A stretch of 64,000 nucleotides of DNA from Pontixanthobacter sp. CEM42 (GTDB lineage Bacteria; Pseudomonadota; Alphaproteobacteria; Sphingomonadales; Sphingomonadaceae): contig NZ_JADQTN010000001.1 in the NCBI RefSeq assembly GCF_017812015.1, positions 474,501-538,500 of the forward strand, read 5' to 3'. This document shows, in pieces, positions 9,175 to 17,283 of the stretch; the stretch's first letter is position 1, and each line of letters starts with the position of its first letter. The position numbers and the translations under genes are program-made. The notes beneath the pieces were generated by a model. It had not been told where the DNA came from, made no database searches, and saw only the letters and a list, made by a program, of their open reading frames with translations.

Positions 9175-11720
9175 CAGTCGCCGCAGGTTTTGGTCGCGTC
9201 TGTGTCGGAATCGAGCCGGATATCCGAGAGGTCGACCTGCGCCGGACCGTTGCTACGTGCGGTAAATCCGCCGCTGATGGACGCCATATTGACACCGCGA
9301 TCTGCGAAACAGGACAGGCTGATCCGGTAATCCTGCCACTCGCCTGCGGATATTGTGACGGGGAAATCGACTACGCAATCTTCACCGTCGGGACATGTCA
9401 TTCCGACCGATATCGTTGTGGGTGCAGTGCCACCCCCGCGCGCGCGAAACGCCAGTTCCATCGCGCCGTTGCTCTCCCTCGTCCAATCGGCGTTGTCATG
9501 CGTGCCGAGGAACAGCGTGGGGCCTGCGTCCCGCCAAGTGACACGCATCGAATCTTCCTGAGCAACGCGGTCGATTGGTGCGAGCGTAAGTGCGCCGCCA
9601 TTCCAAACGCGATCTGTCATGCGGGTCTGTGTGCCGTTGACACGGCCGTAGAGTGACCAGCGACCCTGCGGTTGCCCACCTGCAAACAGGACCGATGCGG
9701 ATTTTGATGCATTGGCATCAATCCCAGAGATTTCGGACAGTGCGGCGAGGTTGTCCTTGTTGCCGTAGCTAAGTCCGTAGCCATAAGCGAACAGTGGATC
9801 GTACCCGGCAGTGCCGACATTGAGATCAGCCTGCGTTGCTGTTTTGGGCCACGAGAAAGATAGTCTGCCGGTGAAGTCGAATGCCGGATCGGTGCGGAAC
9901 AGCATATCCGCTACACCGCCGCCTTCGCTGCCTGGAAGCCACGCGGCGACGAACGCATCTGAAGCGTTGATTTCAGGATTGGTCCACAGCGGCCTGCCAG
10001 ATAGGAACACTGATACCACCGGCATGTTGCGCGCTTTGAAATCGGCGAGCTTGGCCGTGTCGAAGCCATTGGGTTCGAAGTCGACATTGTCGCGGTCGCC
10101 TTGGAATTCGGCATAGGCATCCTCGCCATAGACTGCGATCACTGCATCAGCTTGGTGATTGCCGGTACCTTCGGGGTCGAAGATGACCGTGCCGCCGTCA
10201 GCTTCGATTGCTTTGCGAATGCCGTCGAGGATCGATTGGCCGTTCGGAAACTCGTCATTGCTATGTGACCCGCCTTGCCAGGATAGCGTCCAGCCACCTG
10301 ATGCTTTGGCGATACTCGCAGCCCCGTCGCCTACGACGAGCACGGTTTTGCCCGCATCCAGTGGCAGCGTTGCTTCGTTGTTCTTCAGCAGCACCAGTGA
10401 TTGGCGAACGGCGCTGCGCGCAATCGCGCGGTGACTGTCTTGTGCCAGCAACGCTGCGTTACCCGCTCCGGGCCGCGTGCTCGGTGCACCGCGTTCGAAC
10501 AGACCATAGCGTAGCTTTACGCGCAGGATCCGGCGAACCGCATCATCAAGCCGCTCCATCGACAGGCGACCCGATTTCACATGCGCCAGCTGGCTTTCAT
10601 ACAGGCCTTTCCAACTGTCGGGTGCCATGAACATATCGATTCCGGCATCGAATGCCTCAGGGCAATCGAGATTGGTACAGCCGGGAATTTGGCCATGTGC
10701 GTTCCAGTCGCTGACGACAAAACCGTTGAAGCCCATCCGGCCCTTCAGCACATCTGTGATCAGCGCTTTGTTGCCGGTCATCTTGATGTTCTGCCAGCTC
10801 GAGAAAGAGACCATCACCGTCTGTACCTGAGCGTCAAGTGCAGGCAGATAGCCGGTTGCGTGGATGTCGCGCAGTTCCTCTTCGCTGATCTTGGCATCGC
10901 CTTGGTCGGCGCCGTTCTCGGTACCGCCGTCGGCGATGAAGTGCTTGGCAGAGGAAATTATCCGGCCTTCGGACATGAAGTCATCGGTACCGAATTCGCC
11001 TTGCAGGCCTTCTACAATCTGGTCGGCGTAGGATGCGACGATGTCGGGTGTTTCAGCAAACCCTTCATATGCGCGTCCCCAACGATCATCGCGCGGAACC
11101 GCGAGGGTGGGGGCAAAGGTCCAGTCGTGGCCGGACACAATGAGCTCGCGCGCGGTGATTTGCATGATCTGCTCGATCAGTTCGGGATTATTTGCCGCGC
11201 CAAGTCCGATATTGTGTGGGAAGATTGTCGCGCCCAGCAAGTTCGCGTGACCATGCACAGCGTCGATGCCCCAGATCACTGGAATGGCGGTTTCAACGCC
11301 CTCCGGATCGACCGAGGCGGCGTAGTATTCGTCGGCCATATCCAGCCATGTTTGCGTATCGGCATAGGGCAGAGGGCCTGGTGCGGAATTGCCGCCGCTG
11401 AGCACGGAGCCGAGGCGGTATTTCTTCACTTCCTCCGGTGTGACCGAGGCTGAATCGGCCTGAATGGTTTGACCGACTTTCTGCTCCACGCTCATGGCCG
11501 CCATAATTGTGTCGATGCGTGCTTCAATCGCCGGGTCGAGTGGGGCTGGTGTTAGCTCAGGCCAGATATCCGGATGGATTACTCCGGCTTGTGAGGCTTC
11601 CGTTTGCTCAACTGAAGCACTGCCTGCCGAGATAGGCTCTGACGCGGTGGTTGTCGCGGCACATGCCGTAAGTGCAGTGACGCTCAGTAATCCGCCGACA
11701 AATTTGTGTACTCGTGTCAT
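9174..11720 (-). CDS. Secreted glycoside hydrolase family 3 beta-glucosidase
   Basis: The 848-residue protein starts with a signal peptide with a lipoprotein-like GLLSVTALTACA stretch. It has the two-domain GH3 layout. The TIM barrel (about 60-400) holds GIDAVHGHANLLGATIFPHNIGLG, KHFIADGGT and the nucleophile aspartate in NGFVVSDWNAHGQ. The alpha/beta sandwich (about 430-650) holds RQSLVLLKNN. A C-terminal beta-sandwich of about 180 residues follows that resembles a carbohydrate-binding or ExoP-type domain. Such enzymes release glucose from beta-glucans or cello-oligosaccharides. The start at 11720 is ATG; an in-frame TTG precedes it. It is divergent from the gluconolactonase gene with an operator-like palindrome between them, and couples to gntK downstream. 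Confidence 0.92.
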   Translation of the reverse strand: MTRVHKFVGGLLSVTALTACAATTTASEPISAGSASVEQTEASQAGVIHPDIWPELTPAPLDPAIEARIDTIMAAMSVEQKVGQTIQADSASVTPEEVKKYRLGSVLSGGNSAPGPLPYADTQTWLDMADEYYAASVDPEGVETAIPVIWGIDAVHGHANLLGATIFPHNIGLGAANNPELIEQIMQITARELIVSGHDWTFAPTLAVPRDDRWGRAYEGFAETPDIVASYADQIVEGLQGEFGTDDFMSEGRIISSAKHFIADGGTENGADQGDAKISEEELRDIHATGYLPALDAQVQTVMVSFSSWQNIKMTGNKALITDVLKGRMGFNGFVVSDWNAHGQIPGCTNLDCPEAFDAGIDMFMAPDSWKGLYESQLAHVKSGRLSMERLDDAVRRILRVKLRYGLFERGAPSTRPGAGNAALLAQDSHRAIARSAVRQSLVLLKNNEATLPLDAGKTVLVVGDGAASIAKASGGWTLSWQGGSHSNDEFPNGQSILDGIRKAIEADGGTVIFDPEGTGNHQADAVIAVYGEDAYAEFQGDRDNVDFEPNGFDTAKLADFKARNMPVVSVFLSGRPLWTNPEINASDAFVAAWLPGSEGGGVADMLFRTDPAFDFTGRLSFSWPKTATQADLNVGTAGYDPLFAYGYGLSYGNKDNLAALSEISGIDANASKSASVLFAGGQPQGRWSLYGRVNGTQTRMTDRVWNGGALTLAPIDRVAQEDSMRVTWRDAGPTLFLGTHDNADWTRESNGAMELAFRARGGGTAPTTISVGMTCPDGEDCVVDFPVTISAGEWQDYRISLSCFADRGVNMASISGGFTARSNGPAQVDLSDIRLDSDTDATKTCGD

Positions 11721-11800
11721 CAATAACCCGTCCCGTGTACCGACCTAGCGATGTTGATTCCCGCCAGATTCGAATTTTCTCATGGACATTCGAGAGAATT

Positions 11801-11816
11801 TTGACAAGGTTGTCAA
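11801..11816. promoter_or_regulatory. LacI-type operator candidate (site 2)
   Basis: TTGACAAGGTTGTCAA is a perfect 7-base inverted repeat around GG. It sits in the 147-base divergent region between the GH3/gntK operon and the gluconolactonase-transporter-lacI-GH5 operon. It is identical to site 3 at 29191, so one repressor could control both directions here, including its own gene (autoregulation). Confidence 0.7.
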
Positions 11817-11867
11817 TATAGGATTTTCAGGGTTTTGCGGCTATAGACCGTTGGTGAGGGGATTGTG

Positions 11868-12890
11868 ATGTTGACGCGTAGGACAATGCTGGTTGCGAGT
11901 ACGGCACTGGCGGTGATTGGCTGCAGTGGGCGCGGCGCTGATGATGCAGCGGCCGGTGCGAAATCGGACTTCCTTGAAGTTCTTGACCCGGCCTTTTTCG
12001 ATCTGGTGGCGCGTGATGTGCAGCTGGAGCAGCTGGGTGATGGCTATCAATGGTCCGAGGGTCCGGCTTGGGACACCAAACGTAGCCAGCTCTATTTCAC
12101 CGATGTGCCCGGCAATGTCGCCTATGTCTGGAAAGAGGGTGAGGGTGTCAAAACCTTCCTTGACCCTTCAGGTGTTGGTTCAGACAATGCTGCCGGCTTT
12201 CGCGAAGCGGGTGCCAATGGTTTGCTGATTGGGCGCAACGGCAAGTTATTGGTTTGCAATCATGGCCGCCGCGCTGTCGAAGAGTTGGATATCGACAGCG
12301 GTGAACGGACCGTGCTGGTTGATAGATTTGAAGGGAAAGCCTTCAACAGTCCCAACGACATTATCGAGAAAAGCGATGGCACCCTATTCTTCACCGACCC
12401 GCCTTACGGGCTTGAGGGACTGAACGAATCTCCGCTCAAAGAAATGGCCGTGAACGGAGTCTATCGCCGCGACCCTGATGGCACTGTCGCGAGGATCGTT
12501 GATGATATGACGTTCCCCAATGGCGCTGCCTTGTCTCCGGATGAGCGTTACCTCTATGTCGCGCAATCAGATCCCGACGCGCCTTTGGTGGAGCGGTTTG
12601 ATCTAAACGGGGATATGAAGGGCGAAGTGTGGTTCGACGTGGCACCATATACAAAAGGCACTCCGGGCCTTCCCGACGGTATGGCGGTCGCCACCAGCGG
12701 ACATATGTTTTTAGCAGGACCGGGCGGCGTGCTGCTGGTCGATCCATCGGGCAAGTGCCTGGGACGAATTGGCACAGGCAGCGCGACCGCAAATTGCACC
12801 TTTGGCGGGGATGGCAGCACGCTGTTTATTACCGCACAGGACCGGCTACTCCGGATCAGTACCAAGGCGACTGGAGTAGGCGCGTTCTGA
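11868..12890 (+). CDS. SMP-30/gluconolactonase family protein, Tat/lipoprotein exported
   Basis: The product is 340 residues. The N-terminus MLTRRTMLVASTALAVIGC combines a twin-arginine-like RR with a lipobox (IGC), so it is likely an exported lipoprotein. The rest is a six-bladed propeller with SMP-30 features: EGPAWDTKRSQLYFTDV with the metal-ligand glutamate (about residue 62), NGKLLVCNHGRRAVEELD, and NSPNDIIEKSDGTLFFTDPPYG with the Asn/Asp ligands (about 155-176). PNGAALSPDERYLYVA carries the catalytic region (about 210-226). These enzymes open glucono-lactone to gluconate with a divalent metal. GGTGAGGGG before the ATG is a plausible ribosome site. Together with GntP and GntK it forms a lactone-to-6-phosphogluconate route. 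Confidence 0.88.
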   Translation: MLTRRTMLVASTALAVIGCSGRGADDAAAGAKSDFLEVLDPAFFDLVARDVQLEQLGDGYQWSEGPAWDTKRSQLYFTDVPGNVAYVWKEGEGVKTFLDPSGVGSDNAAGFREAGANGLLIGRNGKLLVCNHGRRAVEELDIDSGERTVLVDRFEGKAFNSPNDIIEKSDGTLFFTDPPYGLEGLNESPLKEMAVNGVYRRDPDGTVARIVDDMTFPNGAALSPDERYLYVAQSDPDAPLVERFDLNGDMKGEVWFDVAPYTKGTPGLPDGMAVATSGHMFLAGPGGVLLVDPSGKCLGRIGTGSATANCTFGGDGSTLFITAQDRLLRISTKATGVGAF

Positions 12891-12930
12891 TCGGATCAGT
12901 CACTTTGCTTCCTAATCGGGCATTCCTGCG

Positions 12931-14268
12931 ATGAACAGATTTCGCAGACTGGCCGGCTATGGCGTGGGCGATTTTGGCCTCAATATCTATTGGCACAGCC
13001 TCTCTCTGATACTGGTCTTCTGGTATGCGGAAGTCGTTGGGCTAGAACCGAAGCAAGCCGGGATGATCTATTTCTTCGGACTGCTTTGGGACGCCGTGTC
13101 TGACCCACTGGTCGCGTCATTCAGCGCCAAGAGCCGCAGCAAATACGGGTCTTACCGGCCCTTTATCCTGTTCGGCAGCTTTGCGCTTGGCCTGTCATTT
13201 TGCCTGCTATTCTGGTCGCCTCCGTTTGAGGGATGGTTGCTGTTCTTTGCCTTGTTGGGGGCCGGGATCATCTTCAGGACGTGTTATACTATAGTCGCGG
13301 TGCCCTATGCTGCGCTGTCGGCGAGAATGACCTTCAGCAGTGTAGAGCGGTCCGAGCTTTCGGGCGTGCGGATGATCTTTGCCTTCTGCGGAATGTTGTG
13401 TGTTACCAGCTTCTTCTTCCCGCTTAGCCGTGAGATTGCTGGCGGCGTCGACAAGGACGCTGGCGGCTTTTTCGTGACTGCTGCAATCGGGGCCTGCGTT
13501 GCTACCATGGCATTGGTGCTGTGCTTCTTCTTTACCGAAGAGAACGAGCCGTTAGGCAAGCGTCCCGAAAGCGAGCCGCCCTACTTTCGGGGCTATTTTG
13601 ATAGTTTGCGGCGCAACGGTGCGTTGCGTGTGCTGTTGCTGGTCCTCTTTATCAATTCGGCCAGCGGTGCGAGTATGCTGATCCCTATGGCATTCTATCT
13701 CGAATCCTTCTCGGAGCAGTTCGCGCGGAAGGAGGTGGTGATGTCCCTCTACGCATTCGCCACTTTGGCCGGAACACCGGTCTGGACGATTGTAGCGCGC
13801 AATTGGGGAAAGAAGACCTGCTGGTACATCGCCACTGGCTGGATGGTTTTGGTCGGACTGTCGCTACTCTTCCTTGGCCCGTTCCTGATCAACGGCGTGC
13901 CATTACAGATAGTCTTGTTCGGCTTCGCTGGGTCTGCTTCTGCAGTCATCATCTGGGCGATCATCCCCGATACCGTCGAATATGGCCAATTTGCATATGG
14001 ACGGCGTGACGAAGGGGCTGTGTTTGGCTCCAGTCTATTTGTGCAAAAGGCATCGGGCGCTCTTACCGGACTGATGGTGGGCTTTGTTTTATCGGGCATC
14101 GGCTATCAGCCGGACCTGGAAGTTCAATCGGCGGAAACCGCAATGAAATTGAGCGATTTCATTGCGGTTGTACCCGCCGCGCTAATGATTGCGGCTTCCT
14201 TTGCACTTTACCAAATGCCATTGAGCCGCGATATCCATGCGCGGATCGTGGACGAACTTTCGAGATAA
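12931..14268 (+). CDS. GPH-family (MelB-like) sugar:cation symporter
   Basis: The 445-residue protein has about 12 transmembrane segments. Signatures of the glycoside-pentoside-hexuronide family include GYGVGDFGLNIYW near residues 9-21 and GLLWDAVSDPLVASFSAKSRSKYGSYRPFILFGS (about 50-82). That segment is the melibiose-permease type cation-site and loop. The C-terminal part has IPDTVEYGQFAYGRRDEGAVFGS (about 345-367), also diagnostic. It probably carries the oligosaccharide or glucoside produced by the secreted glycosidases across the inner membrane. It lies 40 bases after the gluconolactonase and 11 bases before the LacI regulator gene, in one operon. Confidence 0.87.
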   Translation: MNRFRRLAGYGVGDFGLNIYWHSLSLILVFWYAEVVGLEPKQAGMIYFFGLLWDAVSDPLVASFSAKSRSKYGSYRPFILFGSFALGLSFCLLFWSPPFEGWLLFFALLGAGIIFRTCYTIVAVPYAALSARMTFSSVERSELSGVRMIFAFCGMLCVTSFFFPLSREIAGGVDKDAGGFFVTAAIGACVATMALVLCFFFTEENEPLGKRPESEPPYFRGYFDSLRRNGALRVLLLVLFINSASGASMLIPMAFYLESFSEQFARKEVVMSLYAFATLAGTPVWTIVARNWGKKTCWYIATGWMVLVGLSLLFLGPFLINGVPLQIVLFGFAGSASAVIIWAIIPDTVEYGQFAYGRRDEGAVFGSSLFVQKASGALTGLMVGFVLSGIGYQPDLEVQSAETAMKLSDFIAVVPAALMIAASFALYQMPLSRDIHARIVDELSR

Positions 14269-14279
14269 GGGGGTAGTTG

Positions 14280-15332
14280 ATGGCCGGAGAATCCAAACCC
14301 AAGACGGCAAAGATGAAAGACGTCGCCGATCTTGCGGGCGTTTCCATCAAGACTGTCTCACGGGTGCTTAACAACGAACCGCATGTGCAGGACAAGCTGC
14401 GTAACAAGGTGAAAGACGCGGTTGCGAAGTTGGAATATGTGCCCAGTCAATCGGCACGGTCCCTGCGCGGGAACAAATCCTACAACATCAATTTGCTCTG
14501 CCATGCGAGCGACAGTAGCTACATCAACGCGATCCAGTTCGGTGCGGTTATTGCCTGTCAGAAGCTTGGTTATCAACTGTCGATCAGCTTGCTCGAGGAT
14601 CTCCACAACCATAGTTTTGATGAAATCAAGGCTGAGTTAGAGCAGTTAACGCATCAACATCGGCCTGACGGTATTATGTTGGTTGCCCCCTATGCCGGCA
14701 ATCGAATGATCGCCTTTGCGCTCAAAGAACTGGGCATCGATGTTGTCCGGATCGGCCCCGTCGATCTGACTGCTGATGGTATTTTGGTGGAGATCGACGA
14801 TTACAACGCTTCGATCGAACTGACCAAGCATCTTATCGACCTTGGGCACAAGCGCATCGCGTTTGTTCGCGGCTTGGAGAATCAACGTGCGACGCATGTT
14901 CGCTTCGAAGGTTTCTCGATGGCGATGAATGCGGCGGGTCTAACCGTCGACCCAGAACTTGTCGTTCCCGGCTCGTTCGATTTCAGCTCGGGGATGACAG
15001 CCGGCCAAACATTGTTGGCACATGCCAACCCGCCGACAGCGGTTTTCGCGTCTAACGATGATATGGCCGCAGGACTGGTCACCGCTGCGACTATGGCGGG
15101 GGTTTCCGTGCCCGGTGATTTGTCTGTAGTGGGATATGATGATTCAGCCGTCGCCACGCGTATGCGTCCGGAGCTGACCACCATTCATCAGCCTCTGCAT
15201 GAGTTGGGTGAGGTAGCTATTGAAAATTTGATCGATAGCTTCCAGCACAAGCGTACGGGCAGTTCACGGCGCGTTGTTCTCGATCACAATTTCGTTCTGC
15301 GTGATACGACCGCAGCGCCCAAGAATAAGTAA
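14280..15332 (+). CDS. LacI-family transcriptional regulator
   Basis: The protein has 350 residues with start ATG at 14280, behind AAGGGGG. The N-terminal helix-turn-helix MKDVADLAGVSIKTVSRVLNN (about residues 11-31), followed by the hinge-helix region YVPSQSARSLRG, is classic LacI/GalR. The C-terminal periplasmic-binding-like domain has FASNDDMAAGL and SVVGYDDSAVATRMRPELTTIHQP, typical of sugar effectors. It lies inside a sugar operon and is probably the repressor acting at the three TTGACAA-NN-TTGTCAA palindromes of this island. The effector may be glucose, gluconate or a beta-glucoside, but this is inference. Confidence 0.92.
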   Translation: MAGESKPKTAKMKDVADLAGVSIKTVSRVLNNEPHVQDKLRNKVKDAVAKLEYVPSQSARSLRGNKSYNINLLCHASDSSYINAIQFGAVIACQKLGYQLSISLLEDLHNHSFDEIKAELEQLTHQHRPDGIMLVAPYAGNRMIAFALKELGIDVVRIGPVDLTADGILVEIDDYNASIELTKHLIDLGHKRIAFVRGLENQRATHVRFEGFSMAMNAAGLTVDPELVVPGSFDFSSGMTAGQTLLAHANPPTAVFASNDDMAAGLVTAATMAGVSVPGDLSVVGYDDSAVATRMRPELTTIHQPLHELGEVAIENLIDSFQHKRTGSSRRVVLDHNFVLRDTTAAPKNK

Positions 15333-15397
15333 GAAAACGATCTAATCGCAGCGAAGAAAACTGCGGAAGAATCAAGTTCAGTATAGGAGTGACAACG

Positions 15398-16420
15398 ATG
15401 TCGGTTAAACTCATAAGCGCACCAATCGGCCTTGCAACTTTGCTTGCAGCTATGGCCGCTCCAGCGGCTGTCGGCCAAGAACCTTCTAGCGAAACTGCTT
15501 CCGTAGAGCAGGCATTTCAGATGAAGCGCTGCGTCAATATGGGCAATGCGCTGGAGACGCCGAACGGAGTGAGTTGGGGCGGTCTCTATGGACCTGAGGA
15601 CTACCAGCGCATCGCCGCGGCAGGCTTCGACACAGTGCGCATTCCGATCCGCTGGAGTGCTTACACTGGGCCGGCTCCGGAATATCGCATCCACCCTGAC
15701 TTTATGAAGCTTGCCAAAGCGAATGTGCAAGCTGCGCTCGATGCTGATCTCAATGTAATTATGAACATCCATCATTTCGAGGAGATCATGGATAAGCCGG
15801 AAGAGCAGATGCCGCGTTACATCGCGCTTTGGAAAGAGCTTTCAGCGGCCTTTGCCGACGCGCCGGACAATGTGTGGTTTGAAACGCTCAATGAGCCGAA
15901 CAAGAATCTGAAAGGCAAGCTGATGCGCCAGACACAAACTGCTGCGCTCGCCATTATCCGTTCGAAGAATCCGGAGCGGATTGTGATTTTCGGCGGTGAG
16001 GACTGGTCGGGCATTCGCTCGCTGGGCTCCAATGCGGCCACAGACGATCCGAATGTCGTGTACACCTATCACTATTACGACCCTTTCAACTTTACCCATC
16101 AGCAAGCGACGTGGCTGGGTGACGATATGCCAAAGGGCAAACGTGGTTGGGGGTCGAGCGAAGATCGCCAACAACTTGCTGCCGATGTCGCGACAGCTGT
16201 TGCCTTTCGCGACGCGGTGAAACGCCCGGTCTTTGTCGGCGAGTTCGGTGTAAATGATCCGGTCGATGCAGGCGAACGGGTCAAGTTCAACGATGCGGTT
16301 GCCGAGGCGTTGGAAGGCGCAGATATCCCGTGGTGCCTATGGGCCTATGGCAACACTTTCAGGCTCTATACCGACGAAAAAGGCTGGGACGAGCCCATGC
16401 TCCGTGCGCTGACGGACTAG
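15398..16420 (+). CDS. GH5-family endoglucanase-like glycosidase, secreted
   Basis: The 340-residue protein has a signal peptide ending near AVGQ, followed directly by one TIM barrel of the cellulase (GH5) type. The start CVNMGNALETP and SWGGLYGPEDYQRIAAAGFDTVRIPIRWS form strand-helix 1-2. NVIMNIHHFEE is the conserved His pair, WFETLNEPNKNL holds the acid/base glutamate (about 168) and VFVGEFGVND the nucleophile glutamate (about 285). The ATG at 15398 is preceded by AGGAG 8 bases upstream; a GTG at 15389 is also in frame but lies inside that ribosome site. The gene ends the gluconolactonase-transporter-lacI operon. Together with the GH3 enzyme this suggests degradation of a beta-linked glucan. 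Confidence 0.9.
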   Translation: MSVKLISAPIGLATLLAAMAAPAAVGQEPSSETASVEQAFQMKRCVNMGNALETPNGVSWGGLYGPEDYQRIAAAGFDTVRIPIRWSAYTGPAPEYRIHPDFMKLAKANVQAALDADLNVIMNIHHFEEIMDKPEEQMPRYIALWKELSAAFADAPDNVWFETLNEPNKNLKGKLMRQTQTAALAIIRSKNPERIVIFGGEDWSGIRSLGSNAATDDPNVVYTYHYYDPFNFTHQQATWLGDDMPKGKRGWGSSEDRQQLAADVATAVAFRDAVKRPVFVGEFGVNDPVDAGERVKFNDAVAEALEGADIPWCLWAYGNTFRLYTDEKGWDEPMLRALTD

Positions 16421-16431
16421 GACGGCGCCGC

Positions 16432-17283
16432 TTAACTGTTCAAGAAGTCAAAGCTGGCTTTGGCGAAGGCGGCGGGATCGGTGGTGTCGTCGTTTTCGAC
16501 ATAGAAGCACTCGAGACCAGCGAGTTCGGTTTCGGCAAAGATTGCCGCGAAGTCGATAACGCCGTCACCAATATTGACCATTTCGCCAGTGGCTGACGAA
16601 TCTTTGATATGGCAGGCCGTGAAACGTCCCGGTGCTATTTTGAAGAGTTCAATCGGATCGACGCCCGCTTTGTGCGCCCAGAAAAAGTCGAGTTCCATGG
16701 TTACCGCATCGGCGTCGGTGCGCTCGAGCAAAACGTCATACGGCACTTCGCCATCGAGAGTTTCGAATTCAAACTCGTGATTGTGATAGCCAACCGTCAT
16801 GCCTGCGGCTTTTGCTGCGGAACTACGCTCATTGAGCAAATCTGCAATCGCGCGGTAATTGTCCATATTGCGCTCTTCGGGCGCGAGCCATGGCAGGATC
16901 AATTTTGTCTGCCCCATTAACGCAGCCGTTTCGATGGCTTCGTCAAACCCTTCGCGGAATTGCTCGACGCGGACATGGGTGGAATTGCTCACCAGTCCTA
17001 GAGCATCCATCGTCGCTTTGACTGCTTTGGGATCGTGCTCGAAATATCCGGCAAATTCGAGATCCTTATAACCAATCTCGGCGAGCGTTTTGAGAACGCT
17101 TTCATAGTCCTTCTCGAAAAGTTCGCGATATGTGTAAAGCTGGATACCGAGCTTATCGGTGTAGGGCTTTGCCACTGCCGCCGCACCCGATGGTGCAGCG
17201 CCATTGCAGGCCGCTAGGAGCACTGCGCTACTCGCGAGACTGCCTTCGAGAAAACGGCGGCGGTTAAGTGTCGGAAGATCCAT
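16432..17283 (-). CDS. Exported sugar isomerase/epimerase-like TIM-barrel lipoprotein
   Basis: The product is 283 residues. MDLPTLNRRRFLEGSLASSA followed by LLAAC is a twin-arginine signal with a lipobox, so the enzyme is folded before export and anchored in the periplasm. The rest is an AP-endonuclease-2/xylose-isomerase-like barrel with LGIQLYTYRELF, KDLEFAGYF, YHNHEFEFE (metal-binding His/Glu) and MELDFFWAHKAGVDP. HIKDSS and CFYVENDDT hold the remaining metal ligands. The ATG overlaps the TGA of the GMC dehydrogenase gene by one base, so the two are coupled. A periplasmic barrel joined to a glucoside-3-dehydrogenase fits a role on 3-keto-sugars, as isomerase or 3-ketoglycoside-cleaving enzyme. 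This is inference from context. Confidence 0.78.
   Translation of the reverse strand: MDLPTLNRRRFLEGSLASSAVLLAACNGAAPSGAAAVAKPYTDKLGIQLYTYRELFEKDYESVLKTLAEIGYKDLEFAGYFEHDPKAVKATMDALGLVSNSTHVRVEQFREGFDEAIETAALMGQTKLILPWLAPEERNMDNYRAIADLLNERSSAAKAAGMTVGYHNHEFEFETLDGEVPYDVLLERTDADAVTMELDFFWAHKAGVDPIELFKIAPGRFTACHIKDSSATGEMVNIGDGVIDFAAIFAETELAGLECFYVENDDTTDPAAFAKASFDFLNS

Noticed and set aside
15389-15404. Operator-like GTGACAACGATGTCGG at the GH5 start
   Set aside because: Right arm matches the palindrome poorly and the bases are fixed by the ribosome site and start codons.
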